Source: Kluyvera cryocrescens NBRC 102467 (GTDB lineage: Bacteria; Pseudomonadota; Gammaproteobacteria; Enterobacterales; Enterobacteriaceae). Taken from it: DNA of 64,000 nt. Positions 9,898-17,975 of this stretch are shown here, piece by piece. Below the pieces are notes generated by a model, which was given only the letters and a program-made list of their open reading frames with translations, had not been told where the DNA came from and did not search any database. The first letter of the stretch is position 1. The number at the start of each line of letters is the position of its first letter. Made by a program: the position numbers and the translations under genes. The stretch spans positions 168,170-232,169 of the forward strand of contig NZ_BCTM01000007.1 of assembly GCF_001571285.1 (NCBI RefSeq), given 5' to 3'.

Positions 9898-10347
9898 CTA
9901 ATCGGCATCCTTTGGGGTGCCGTTTTGCTTTATCCGGTCATTAATTTCCTCCAGCAAGTCTTCAGCCTTAACCAATTCTCTGATTGCCTTTGCTGTCCGC
10001 GCTGCCTCTGCTTCAGCTTTGTCGGCTGATTTTTTGGCTAACTGTTCGCGCCTTTCGGCTCTGGCTTGAGCATCCAACTCCCAATCGCATGAAAGGTGGC
10101 GGCCATCTAGATACCTGCTTACGATAACGCCTCTTTCATCCGTATCCTCATGAATGAACCACCAGCCATGCTTCTCGTTCATTAATTGCTGCAATGGTGA
10201 GCGATAGTGTTTACCTGCTATTTGAAGTAATTCGTCTTCACAAACAGGGCCATCAACCAGCGCGCGCCAGATTCGATATGCCTTTGTGCCTGGCTTAGGG
10301 ATAGTGTGCAACGGCGCAGTAATCAGGATTTTCTCCCAGTTCTTCAT
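9898..10347 (-). CDS. Hypothetical protein of the element (149 aa)
   Basis: The N-terminal ~95 residues resemble a small winged-helix domain (IWRALVDGPVCEDELLQIAG and later WWFIHEDTDERGVIVSRYLD). The last ~55 residues form a highly charged coiled-coil (RAERREQLAKKSADKAEAEA). No named family is recognised. The start MKNWEKI is chosen because its ATG overlaps the stop of the AlpA gene (ATGA) and GGAGG is 7 bp upstream. Position between alpA and the primase suggests a role in replication or its control. Confidence 0.7.
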   Translation of the reverse strand: MKNWEKILITAPLHTIPKPGTKAYRIWRALVDGPVCEDELLQIAGKHYRSPLQQLMNEKHGWWFIHEDTDERGVIVSRYLDGRHLSCDWELDAQARAERREQLAKKSADKAEAEAARTAKAIRELVKAEDLLEEINDRIKQNGTPKDAD

Positions 10348-10520
10348 TTTTTGGCCTCCAGCCATGAGTTGATTTCCGCAGTTGAGAATGCCGCCACTCT
10401 GGGGGACAGTTTCACCGGCTTCGGCATCTTTCCAGCTTTAACCCAGCGCCATAATGACGGCATTGAAATACCTAATTCTTCAGCAAGATTTTTAGGTCTG
10501 ATATAGCTCGGTTTTAACAT
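10344..10520 (-). CDS. alpA: AlpA family DNA-binding regulator (58 aa)
   Basis: A short gene encoding a complete AlpA-type helix-turn-helix protein. Residues 11-30 (NLAEELGISMPSLWRWVKAG) form the HTH, followed by the family signature KMPKPVKLSPRVAAF and a terminal helix NSWLEAKK. AlpA proteins of P4-like elements and PICIs activate the integrase or the replication/excision genes. An AGG lies upstream of the ATG. It heads the operon alpA, 149-aa gene, Toprim, DUF927, with ATGA coupling to the second gene. A weak TTAGCT-N17-TACTAA promoter candidate lies about 30 bp upstream. Confidence 0.9.
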   Translation of the reverse strand: MLKPSYIRPKNLAEELGISMPSLWRWVKAGKMPKPVKLSPRVAAFSTAEINSWLEAKK

Positions 10521-10610
10521 ATATGCCTCGATAGCTTGTTAGTATCACGGGTAGTCCGTAGAGCTAAGAATGCCACCCCAGATATCGAGATAAGTCAGTT
10601 ATCGTCCGCA

Positions 10611-11210
10611 TCAGATTTTTTTTTTCGTTTCCCTTATCGACTTAGATATTGAGCCCTTCTTAGCACTTCTCACGCGATCACCTTCAACGGCCAACTCAAC
10701 TAGGCCATCCGGCTTTTCTGTCACGGCATCTTTATATTTTTCTTTAAGCCAGTTAATAAAATCATCTTCTGGCTTTTTTTTGGGCAGCGCATGCGTACCC
10801 TCTTCAATCGCGTCAAGATATGTTCTGATATAAGACTCAAATATCCCTGGGCGGCTACCATTTTTGCCACCATTTGATTGTACTTTTCGAACCTTTTCTT
10901 TGCCGTCATGAATAGCATTGATGATTCCTCCTGCCGCTTGAATATCTTGGCGGTGTGTTTCAATCACCTGGCCGTAATGACTACTAACAAAATTGGCGTT
11001 CATCTCAGCGAGTCTCAATGAATGCCGCAATTGAGCATTTTCTCTGGATAGTTCTGCGAGGGCAGATTCTGTATTTCCTGATAGCGCGTTATTTAGAGTC
11101 TCAATGTGAGCATTTAGCCTCACTATCTCTAACTCATTCTCCTTCGCTTGCCTTAAGTAACTAGCCAGCGCTTCATCAGATAACCCCATTTGGTTTTGTA
11201 AATTGCTCAT
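10611..11210 (-). CDS. Coiled-coil protein of unknown function (199 aa)
   Basis: Residues ~15-75 are a heptad-rich coiled-coil (ELEIVRLNAHIETLNNAL). A middle segment is glycine/serine-rich (VQSNGGKNGSRPG), and the basic C-terminus ends KSIRETKKKI. No family is recognised; the placement between the right iteron cluster and alpA suggests a role in replication, partition or regulation. The gene ends in a run of ten A residues directly before the TGA. Loss of one A would extend the product to ...KKSDADDN, so slippage or a sequencing error at this homopolymer is possible. Confidence 0.7.
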   Translation of the reverse strand: MSNLQNQMGLSDEALASYLRQAKENELEIVRLNAHIETLNNALSGNTESALAELSRENAQLRHSLRLAEMNANFVSSHYGQVIETHRQDIQAAGGIINAIHDGKEKVRKVQSNGGKNGSRPGIFESYIRTYLDAIEEGTHALPKKKPEDDFINWLKEKYKDAVTEKPDGLVELAVEGDRVRSAKKGSISKSIRETKKKI

Positions 11211-11265
11211 TATTCACCCTACACGTCTGTTATTTGTACTACCCACCAGTGTTGAGACAGGTTTT

Positions 11266-11374
11266 TGTCCCGTCCTGTCCCGTGTTTTGTCCCGGTTTTG
11301 TCCCATAACCATTCTTGTAACCAGCTGTATTTATTGAGTCTTTACAAAACGGGACAAGCGGGACAGATGGGACA
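11266..11374. repeat. Right iteron cluster (mirror image of the left cluster)
   Basis: Four TGTCCC motifs at 11266, 11276, 11288 and 11299 and three GGGACA motifs at 11351, 11360 and 11369 surround an AT-rich core. Length (109 bp) and every inter-motif spacing equal those of the 7051-7159 cluster read in reverse complement. It occupies the gap between integrase and the coiled-coil gene. Paired, separated iteron sites recall ori and crr of phage P4. Confidence 0.85.
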
Positions 11375-11397
11375 AGCAAAAAAACAATATTGAAAAT

Positions 11398-12657
11398 CTA
11401 TCTGGCTTGCCTCAGTGGTGTAACGTTGTACTCTTCGCCCCGTTCAAGCGCTTCCATCAGGTTGCCCAGCATGGCCAGCGCTTCCCGCCGTTCGTTTAAA
11501 TATTGGTGACGGTTGTAGATGCCTTCGACGCCTTTAATGCGGTGATTAAGGCAACGCTCAGCAACAATGGGATTCACACCTAACGCTTCGAGATGGGTTC
11601 GGGCGGTGCGCCTAAGGTCGTGGATTGTGAAATTGAGAACACCTGGCATCTCATGCTTAACCTTCGCCAGCGCAACGGGTAGGGTGCTTTCCTGAATATG
11701 GGGGATCATGCGATGCTGTTGCTTACGTGCTGGCAGTACCCATTTGCTATTACAGGAAAGAAGGTTAAGCTCCTCAAGCCATTCGATAGCCTGTTTTGGC
11801 AGTGGAATATCAATCCCGTCGCCTGTCTTTGTGCGTTCGCCCGGTAAGTACCAAATGCCGTTGGCTAAATCGAACTCGCTCCAGCGTGCGGCGCACAGTT
11901 CCATCTTGCGGACGCATGTCACTAGCAACAACTTCATGGTTAATTCATTTTGGCGGCTAAACCCTTTCGCCATACGCATGGCCTCGAAGAATTGAACCAG
12001 TTCCGCTCTGGTTAGCCAGCGGCTTCGGGACTGCTCTTTACCTCCGGCATCACTCATATCAAAAGCGGCTGCGGGGTTAACATCAATTATTCCCAGCTTG
12101 ATCGCATGATCAAAGATACGGCGTACCCAGCGCAGGACGTCATTAGCAACGGAAGGCGCTCCACGTTTCAGGATTGCCTGAAGTAATGAATCAATATCCT
12201 TAGGCTTTATTTCTTTGATCTTCTTTTTACCCATGCGCGGATTTATGTCTTTCTGAAGACGGCGGCGCAGAATGTCAGGGTGTTTCCATGTACCCAGCAC
12301 TTTCTTCTTAAAATAGTCTTCAGCGACTTCAGCCACGGTTTTATCGTTCCGGTCAGCTTCTATTTTGGCTTTTACCTCTGCCTTACGTTCCTGCTTCTCT
12401 CCGGCAACGTCATATCCAAGGGAAACGCGAGCGGCTAGCTCTCGGGTGATTTCACGGGCTTTAGCTAATGAGATAGCGCCATATGTGCCAATGGTCATTA
12501 CACGGGGTTTGCCTGCTAACCGATATCGAAAGCGCCATGAAGGGATTGTGTCGTGGGTTCTATAACGTAGGTACAAGCCGTTACCGTCCGCCTTGCCCTC
12601 GAAGCGCGTTCCGGCTTTTATCCATGCCTTGATTTGAATGTCTGTTAGCTTGCCCAT
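11398..12657 (-). CDS. int: P4-type tyrosine integrase
   Basis: A 419-residue site-specific recombinase with the N-terminal DUF4102 arm-binding domain (LTDIQIKAWIKAG...GLYLRYR), a core-binding domain and a C-terminal catalytic domain. Catalytic residues are visible: Arg in TCVRKMELCAARW, Lys in GERTKTGDG, the His-x-x-Arg box HDLRRTARTH, a second His in LNHRIKG and the nucleophilic Tyr in GIYNRHQY. The start MGKLTDIQ has AGGTG upstream; a GTG two codons earlier is less likely. The start codon faces yicC and the att repeat at 12832, so this enzyme is the obvious integrator at the yicC 3' end. Confidence 0.95.
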   Translation of the reverse strand: MGKLTDIQIKAWIKAGTRFEGKADGNGLYLRYRTHDTIPSWRFRYRLAGKPRVMTIGTYGAISLAKAREITRELAARVSLGYDVAGEKQERKAEVKAKIEADRNDKTVAEVAEDYFKKKVLGTWKHPDILRRRLQKDINPRMGKKKIKEIKPKDIDSLLQAILKRGAPSVANDVLRWVRRIFDHAIKLGIIDVNPAAAFDMSDAGGKEQSRSRWLTRAELVQFFEAMRMAKGFSRQNELTMKLLLVTCVRKMELCAARWSEFDLANGIWYLPGERTKTGDGIDIPLPKQAIEWLEELNLLSCNSKWVLPARKQQHRMIPHIQESTLPVALAKVKHEMPGVLNFTIHDLRRTARTHLEALGVNPIVAERCLNHRIKGVEGIYNRHQYLNERREALAMLGNLMEALERGEEYNVTPLRQAR

Positions 12658-12704
12658 ATTCACCTATATCTAGTACCCGATTAAGAGTTTGCCTTTCGTG
12701 GCTT

Positions 12705-12722
12705 TGTACACGCTAGGGTACA
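12705..12722 (+). repeat. Candidate integrase arm-type site, yicC-proximal end
   Basis: TGTACACGCTAGGGTACA lies between the integrase start codon and the att repeat and matches the site at 4975-4992. Because it lies in the int promoter region, binding there could also make the integrase autoregulatory. Confidence 0.65.
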
Positions 12723-12767
12723 CAAGAAATATGCGCTTTTATGATACTAACTGCAACCTCGTGACAT

Positions 12768-12793
12768 TAAAAAAGCCCGTGTTTAGCGGGCTT
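12768..12793 (-). terminator. Element-borne terminator now serving yicC
   Basis: AAGCCCG-CTAAACA-CGGGCTT followed by U residues on the minus strand lies 40 bp after the yicC stop codon. It is inside the element, so the insertion brings a replacement terminator together with a replacement yicC end. Confidence 0.8.
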
Positions 12794-12831
12794 ACGTGGT
12801 TTTATGATTCTATGTGATATGGGATGATACG

Positions 12832-12852
12832 TTACTCAATGTTCTGAATCTG
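12832..12852 (-). repeat. yicC-proximal att repeat (supplies the current yicC stop)
   Basis: This 21 bp segment is the present 3' end of yicC, ending in TAA. It pairs with the repeat at 4890-4910 at 19 of 21 positions. Because integration at a gene's 3' end replaces the distal codons with the element's own copy, this half is probably element-derived. It restores the same six residues by synonymous codons. Confidence 0.88.
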
Positions 12853-13695
12853 TTCGCGCATTTGCTCGATCAAGACTTTGAGTTCAATAGCGGATTTCGT
12901 CACGTCGGCATTAATCGATTTTGACGCCAGCGTATTCGATTCGCGGTTGAATTCCTGCATCATGAAGTCCAGACGGCGGCCAACGGCTTCTTTCTTCTTC
13001 AGGATGTTATAAGTTTCTTTTACGTGCGCTTCTAAACGATCCAGCTCTTCAGCCACATCGATACGCTGTGCCATCAGCACCAGCTCTTGTTCCAGGCGGT
13101 TGTTTTCCAGCTGCACTTCTGCATCTTCCAGCTTGGCAACCAGACGTTCGCGCTGCCATTGCAGAATTTCTGGCATATGAGCGCGTACTTTGGTCACTTC
13201 GCCGCTGACGCCTTCCAGGCGCTGTTCAATCAGCGCTTTCAGCGCCTGGCCTTCGGTTTCACGAGCAACGATGAAATCGTCCAGCGTACCGTCCAGCGCC
13301 GCCAGAATGTCGGCGGCAATGGCATCTAAATCCTGTTCTTTCGCGGCCATTACGCCCGGCCAGCGCAGAATATCGACAGGGTTGATTTCCCCTTCATCGC
13401 TCTGCATTTTGACCCAGTTTGCCGCGTTAACCAGCTGTTTTGCCAGGTTTTCGTTAAGGATAAGCTCCCCTTGCGCGCTGGCATCAGGCTCAAAGCGCAA
13501 AGTACATTCTACTTTCCCACGGGTCAGACGGGTGCGCAGACGTTCACGAACCACGGGTTCGAGGCTACGGAACTGCTCCGGCAGACGAAAATAGGTTTCG
13601 AGATAACGCTGGTTAACCGAGCGCAGTTCCCAGGCGGCGCTGCCCCAAGTGCCCTTAATTTCACGGCGGGCATAAGCGGTCATGCTGCGGATCAT
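12832..13695 (-). CDS. yicC: YicC family endoribonuclease
   Basis: A 287-residue protein of the YicC/YloC family, reported in E. coli to act as an endoribonuclease that promotes decay of the small RNA RyhB. The N-terminus MIRSMTAYARRE and C-terminal region with RLDFMMQEFNRESNTLASKS are characteristic. Length equals the E. coli protein. The last six codons lie inside the att repeat, yet the protein stays intact because the element restores the same residues. Divergent from rph, as in relatives. Confidence 0.93.
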   Translation of the reverse strand: MIRSMTAYARREIKGTWGSAAWELRSVNQRYLETYFRLPEQFRSLEPVVRERLRTRLTRGKVECTLRFEPDASAQGELILNENLAKQLVNAANWVKMQSDEGEINPVDILRWPGVMAAKEQDLDAIAADILAALDGTLDDFIVARETEGQALKALIEQRLEGVSGEVTKVRAHMPEILQWQRERLVAKLEDAEVQLENNRLEQELVLMAQRIDVAEELDRLEAHVKETYNILKKKEAVGRRLDFMMQEFNRESNTLASKSINADVTKSAIELKVLIEQMREQIQNIE

Positions 13696-13878
13696 AGACG
13701 TTCCTGTTTTTAAAGGAGAGATGGGGGGATTATAGCCTCCAGGGGCTTATCAGGATAGGCGTAAGCGCCGTTAATGCGTTTAGCACGGCATCCGTTCAGA
13801 TGGCTTCACACTGTTTACATGACTTCCCTCTTGGTCACACCCTCTTGCAGGAACCCTTGAGAACACTCTGTTGCAGCC

Positions 13879-13909
13879 TTGATACAGCGTGAATGATTTT
13901 GTGTATAAT
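13879..13909 (+). promoter_or_regulatory. Probable sigma70 promoter of rph-pyrE
   Basis: TATAAT at 13904-13909 is a perfect -10 hexamer; the best upstream match is TTGATA at 13879-13884, with a long 19 bp spacer. It lies 36 bp before the rph start codon. Confidence 0.6.
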
Positions 13910-13945
13910 GCGCAGCCACATTCGTTTCAAGCCGGAGATTTTATC

Positions 13946-14662
13946 ATGCGTCCAACAGGTCGTAGTGCCAATCAGGTGCGTCCCGTCACCCTGACCCGTA
14001 ATTATACAAAACACGCTGAAGGCTCCGTGCTGGTCGAATTTGGTGACACCAAGGTGCTGTGCACGGCTTCAATTGACGAAGGTGTGCCGCGTTTTCTGAA
14101 AGGCCAGGGCCAGGGTTGGATCACCGCAGAATACGGCATGCTGCCACGTGCGACCCACACCCGTAACGCTCGCGAAGCGGCGAAAGGTAAACAGGGTGGC
14201 CGCACCATGGAAATCCAGCGTTTAATCGCCCGTGCGCTGCGTGCGGCGGTAGACCTGAAGGCGCTGGGTGAATTCACCATTACGCTGGACTGCGATGTTA
14301 TCCAGGCAGACGGTGGCACCCGTACCGCATCGATTACCGGCGCCTGTGTGGCTCTGGCTGATGCGCTGGGCAAACTGGTTGCCGCAGGAAAACTGAAAAC
14401 CAACCCAATGAAAGGAATGGTCGCGGCGGTCTCCGTGGGTATCGTGAACGGAGAGGCGCTGTGTGATCTGGAATACGTCGAAGACTCGGCGGCAGAAACC
14501 GATATGAACGTGGTGATGACCGAAGACGGTCGTATTATCGAAGTTCAGGGGACGGCGGAAGGCGAGCCGTTCACCCACGAAGAACTTCTCACCCTGCTGG
14601 CGCTGGCCAGAGGGGGAATCGAATCTATTGTCACGACGCAGAAAGCGGCGTTGGAAAATTGA
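13946..14662 (+). CDS. rph: Ribonuclease PH
   Basis: Phosphorolytic 3'-5' exoribonuclease that trims tRNA 3' ends. The 238-residue frame starts at [14 protein letters not shown], with GGAG 8 bp upstream. The family regions [15 protein letters not shown] and [19 protein letters not shown] (phosphate and substrate binding) are present. The gene is full length, unlike the frameshifted rph of E. coli K-12. It is followed by the pyrE attenuator, and translation of rph is coupled to pyrE expression in this family of operons. Confidence 0.96.
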   Translation: MRPTGRSANQVRPVTLTRNYTKHAEGSVLVEFGDTKVLCTASIDEGVPRFLKGQGQGWITAEYGMLPRATHTRNAREAAKGKQGGRTMEIQRLIARALRAAVDLKALGEFTITLDCDVIQADGGTRTASITGACVALADALGKLVAAGKLKTNPMKGMVAAVSVGIVNGEALCDLEYVEDSAAETDMNVVMTEDGRIIEVQGTAEGEPFTHEELLTLLALARGGIESIVTTQKAALEN

Positions 14663-14668
14663 TTTTAA

Positions 14669-14693
14669 GGGCGACGTTGTCGCCCTTTTTTTT
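14669..14693 (+). terminator. pyrE attenuator
   Basis: GGGCGAC-GTT-GTCGCCC followed by eight T lies between rph and pyrE, 6 bp after the rph stop. In enterobacteria this terminator is read through when UTP is low, because ribosomes translating rph stay close behind paused RNA polymerase. Confidence 0.93.
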
Positions 14694-14725
14694 GTCCGTA
14701 ATAAAGTGAAATGAGGAGCGAATCC

Positions 14726-15367
14726 ATGAAACCGTATCAGCGCCAGTTTATTGAGTTTGCGCTTAACAAGCAGGTACTTAAGTTTGGCGAATTTACGCTG
14801 AAATCCGGGCGCAAGAGCCCCTATTTCTTCAACGCCGGACTGTTTAATACCGGGCGCGATCTGGCACTGTTAGGCCGTTTTTATGCCGAAGCGCTGGTGG
14901 ATTCCGGCATCGATTTCGATCTGCTGTTTGGCCCAGCCTATAAAGGGATCCCTATCGCCACGACGACCGCAGTCGCGCTGGCGGAGCATCATGACCGTGA
15001 TTATCCATATTGCTTTAATCGCAAAGAAGCCAAAGACCATGGTGAAGGCGGCAATCTGGTAGGCAGTGCGCTGACTGGGCGCGTTATGCTGGTGGACGAT
15101 GTGATCACCGCAGGAACGGCGATTCGCGAGTCGATGGAAATTATTCAGGCTAACGGCGCACAGCTCGCCGGCGTGCTGATCTCACTTGATCGTCAGGAAC
15201 GTGGCCGTGGCGAAATCTCTGCCATTCAGGAAGTGGAGCGTGATTACGGCTGTGAAGTGATTTCGATTATTACTCTGAAAGATCTGATCGCTTATCTGGA
15301 AGAAAAACCAGAGATGGCGGCGCATTTGGCCTCGGTTCGTGCCTACCGTGAGGCGTACGGCGTATAA
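14726..15367 (+). CDS. pyrE: Orotate phosphoribosyltransferase
   Basis: Converts orotate and PRPP to OMP in pyrimidine synthesis. The 213-residue protein begins [14 protein letters not shown], with GAGG upstream. The PRPP-binding motif [14 protein letters not shown] lies near residue 120. It follows rph and the attenuator, so it is probably controlled by pyrimidine supply. A terminator shared with slmA lies directly after the stop. Confidence 0.97.
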   Translation: MKPYQRQFIEFALNKQVLKFGEFTLKSGRKSPYFFNAGLFNTGRDLALLGRFYAEALVDSGIDFDLLFGPAYKGIPIATTTAVALAEHHDRDYPYCFNRKEAKDHGEGGNLVGSALTGRVMLVDDVITAGTAIRESMEIIQANGAQLAGVLISLDRQERGRGEISAIQEVERDYGCEVISIITLKDLIAYLEEKPEMAAHLASVRAYREAYGV

Positions 15368-15397
15368 AAAAATAGCCCGGTGAAAACCGGGCTATTT
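15365..15397. terminator. Bidirectional terminator between pyrE and slmA
   Basis: AAATAGCCCGG-TGAAAA-CCGGGCTATTT has A/T-rich flanks on both sides and lies between two convergent genes. Confidence 0.85.
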
Positions 15398-15403
15398 AAC
15401 TGA

Positions 15404-16000
15404 TTACTGTAGTTGGGCGAGAATCAACGGCCAGCGGGCGTCAAAATCGTCGGTGGGACGATATTTGAATTCGCTGCGTACAAAACGTGACAGCATGCCT
15501 TCACAGAAAGCCAACAGCTGGCTCGCCAGTATCGTTTCATCGGTATCGTAACCTTCCCCTTCACGCATTTTCCGTTCGCGTAATACCTGGCGCAGTTGGG
15601 CTTCAATACGTTCAAAAAGCTGGTTAATACGCCCCTGCAGGCGATCCTGTTCAAACATCAACGCGTGGCCGGTCAGGATACGGGTCAGACCAGGGTTACG
15701 TTCACCAAAGCCAAGAACCAGCAAAACAATCAGGCGTAAACGCGCCGTGGTGTCCTTTTCATCCTTTAAAATCAGATTGATACGGGTAATCAGGCTATCT
15801 TCGATAAACTCGATAAGGCTATCGAACATGCGGGTCTTACTGGGGAAGTGCCGGTACAGCGCGGCTTCGGAAACGCCAACGGACGCCGCTAATTTTGCGG
15901 TAGTGATACGTTGGCTACCATCGCTGGATTCAAGCATCAACGCCAGGGATTGAAGTATTTCCTCGCGACGATTCCTTTTCGCAGTTTGCTTTTCTGCCAT
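15404..16000 (-). CDS. slmA: Nucleoid occlusion factor SlmA
   Basis: A 198-residue TetR-fold DNA-binding protein that binds sites scattered over the chromosome and antagonises FtsZ ring formation over the nucleoid. The N-terminal HTH spans about residues 28-50 ([20 protein letters not shown]). Length matches E. coli SlmA. It is convergent with pyrE and downstream of dut on the same strand, as in relatives. Confidence 0.95.
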   Translation of the reverse strand: MAEKQTAKRNRREEILQSLALMLESSDGSQRITTAKLAASVGVSEAALYRHFPSKTRMFDSLIEFIEDSLITRINLILKDEKDTTARLRLIVLLVLGFGERNPGLTRILTGHALMFEQDRLQGRINQLFERIEAQLRQVLRERKMREGEGYDTDETILASQLLAFCEGMLSRFVRSEFKYRPTDDFDARWPLILAQLQ

Positions 16001-16108
16001 GTTCTAAAATACCCCTGAAAATACACATTTGTCAGGCGAGCATCCGCACGGTGACCACAACCATAATTTGCCGTGTTCTTTTTGCATTTATGACGCCGTG
16101 AGATGCGT

Positions 16109-16142
16109 AAAAAGCCAGCGCGCCACGTTCGTGTGACGCGCT
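16109..16142 (-). terminator. Terminator of coaBC-dut
   Basis: AGCGCG / CGCGCT (16117-16142) forms a stem with a 14 nt loop, followed on the minus strand by GGCTTTTT. It lies 11 bp after the dut stop. Confidence 0.7.
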
Positions 16143-16152
16143 TTAGGGCGGG

Positions 16153-16608
16153 TTATTGACGCCCGGAGTGACCAAAGCCACCTTCGCCACGGTCGGTGGC
16201 TTCAAATGATTCGACCAGATTAAATTCGGCCTGAACGACAGGAACAAACACCATTTGCGCGACGCGTTCGCCCGGTTCGATGGTAAACGTGGTTTGCCCA
16301 CGGTTCCAGATGGATACCATCAGTTGGCCCTGATAATCGGAATCGATAAGACCGACCAGGTTGCCCAGTACGATACCGTGCTTATGGCCAAGACCAGAGC
16401 GCGGCAGCATGACGGCGGCCAGAGAAGGGTCAGCGATGTGAATCGCAAGGCCCGTTGGCAGTAAGGTAGTTTCACCCGGTGCCAGTACAATGGCTTCATC
16501 AAGACAAGCGCGCAGATCAAGGCCTGCTGAGCCAGCGGTGGCATAGGTTGGCAGCGGGAACTGCTGTCCAATACGCGAGTCCAGAATCTTAACGTCGATT
16601 TTTTTCAT
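16153..16608 (-). CDS. dut: dUTP diphosphatase
   Basis: Hydrolyses dUTP to dUMP, protecting DNA from uracil and feeding dTMP synthesis. The 151-residue homotrimer-type protein shows the dUTPase motifs [36 protein letters not shown] and the C-terminal [10 protein letters not shown]. The start MKKIDVKIL is used; an extra ATG lies directly upstream. The first codons overlap the coaBC 3' end by 20 bp. Confidence 0.97.
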   Translation of the reverse strand: MKKIDVKILDSRIGQQFPLPTYATAGSAGLDLRACLDEAIVLAPGETTLLPTGLAIHIADPSLAAVMLPRSGLGHKHGIVLGNLVGLIDSDYQGQLMVSIWNRGQTTFTIEPGERVAQMVFVPVVQAEFNLVESFEATDRGEGGFGHSGRQ

Positions 16609-17809
16609 CATAACGGGTAACGATCTCGTCCAATAATAGTTGGCCCAGGAGTAACTTGCTGGCGAGAGGTAAACGCTTCTCACCGCCCTGCCAGAAAAGG
16701 TGTAATGCATTGTTATCGCTATTAAAGCCTTGATTTGATTGCGATACATCATTAGCACAAATCAAATCAAGGTTTTTGCGGCTACGCTTTTGCTGCGCGT
16801 ATTCTTCCACATTATTTGTTTCGGCGGCAAATCCTACGACATACGGCCGATGTTTTTTCAGTGCTGCAACGCCGGCCACGATATCAGGGTTCTTCACCAT
16901 TTTTATTGTGAATTCATCACCCTGGGTATCCTGTTTTTTAATTTTTTCTTCTGCAATAACTGCGGCACGATAGTCCGCAACGGCGGCACAGCCGATGAAA
17001 ATTTGCTGTTGTTCTACACCGGCCTGAACGGCGGCATTCATCTCTTCGGCGGTCGTCACATCAATCCGCTGCACAAAGGCCGGCGTGGGGAGCGATACCG
17101 GACCACTCACCAGAGTAACGTTCGCCCCGCGAAGTGCGGCAGCCTCAGCGATAGCGAAGCCCATTTTCCCTGAACTGTGGTTGGTGATATAGCGCACCGG
17201 ATCCAGCGGCTCACGAGTCGGGCCTGCGGTAATCATGATATTCAGATGTTGCAAATCTTTGACGGGCGAAAAGTGCGCTGCGGCCAGGTCCACAATGGTC
17301 AATGGATCGAGCATGCGCCCAGGGCCAACGTCGCCGCAGGCCTGGCTGCCGCTGTCTGGACCCCAGATGAGCAGATCGCGAGAAGCCAGAACGTCAAGAT
17401 TATGCTGCGTGGCCGCGGCACGGTACATCTGTTGGTTCATGGCCGGGACCACTGCAACCGGGGATGGTGTGGCCAGACAGATTGTTGACACCAAATCATT
17501 GGCCATGCCGGCAGTGATACGAGCAATCAGGTCGGCCGTCGCGGGGGCGAGGATAACCAGATCGGCCCATTTACCGAGCTCAATGTGGCCCATTGCCGCT
17601 TCGGCTGCAGTATCAAGCAGGCTATCGGAAACCGGATAACCGGATACGGCTTGCAGGCTCAGCGGAGTGATGAAAGCTTTCGCTGCGTCGGTCATGGCAA
17701 CCCGCACATCCGCCCCGCGGTCACGCAGTCGACGCACCAGTTCCGGCGTTTTGTACGCGGCAATACCGCCGCTGACGCCAAGGACAATTTTCTTACCGGC
17801 CAGGCTCAT
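16589..17809 (-). CDS. coaBC: Bifunctional phosphopantothenoylcysteine decarboxylase / phosphopantothenate-cysteine ligase
   Basis: Two consecutive steps of coenzyme A synthesis. The N-terminal FMN-binding CoaC domain ([14 protein letters not shown]; catalytic His in [11 protein letters not shown]) is followed by the CTP-dependent CoaB domain ([14 protein letters not shown]; Lys in [11 protein letters not shown]). The start MSLAGKK gives 406 residues, as in E. coli; a second ATG lies one codon earlier. It is divergent from radC and co-oriented with dut. Confidence 0.96.
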   Translation of the reverse strand: MSLAGKKIVLGVSGGIAAYKTPELVRRLRDRGADVRVAMTDAAKAFITPLSLQAVSGYPVSDSLLDTAAEAAMGHIELGKWADLVILAPATADLIARITAGMANDLVSTICLATPSPVAVVPAMNQQMYRAAATQHNLDVLASRDLLIWGPDSGSQACGDVGPGRMLDPLTIVDLAAAHFSPVKDLQHLNIMITAGPTREPLDPVRYITNHSSGKMGFAIAEAAALRGANVTLVSGPVSLPTPAFVQRIDVTTAEEMNAAVQAGVEQQQIFIGCAAVADYRAAVIAEEKIKKQDTQGDEFTIKMVKNPDIVAGVAALKKHRPYVVGFAAETNNVEEYAQQKRSRKNLDLICANDVSQSNQGFNSDNNALHLFWQGGEKRLPLASKLLLGQLLLDEIVTRYDEKNRR

Positions 17810-17975
17810 CATGATTCTTTCCTGTTTGGAGTACATCAGAATTCGCGCATTTTATCACAATCCTTGCGAGGTCGTGCGCGGCACTTTGCGAGCCGCTACG
17901 CAAGAGTCATATCGTCGCAGTGCGGTATCGCGAAGGCTGTGACAGCATGGCGATGTCGATGGAAAGGAGACTGTC

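Larger units (their letters stand above)
4890..12852. mobile_element. Satellite-like integrated element at the 3' end of yicC (about 7.95 kb)
   Basis: The element is bounded by direct repeats at 4890-4910 and 12832-12852 that match the last seven yicC codons. A P4-type integrase lies at the yicC-proximal end and all its genes read leftward. It carries an AlpA-type regulator, Toprim and DUF927 replication proteins, two mirror-image iteron clusters, a candidate excisionase and several unknown genes. No structural phage gene, terminase gene or conjugation gene is visible. That content fits a P4/PICI-type phage satellite or a small integrative element. Base composition is visibly lower in GC than the flanking housekeeping genes. 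The exact crossover point within the repeat cannot be fixed from one sequence. Confidence 0.88.

Noticed and set aside
4890..12852. Complete prophage or conjugative element
   Set aside because: No capsid, portal, terminase, tail, lysis, relaxase or type IV secretion gene is present; the gene set fits a satellite or minimal integrative element.
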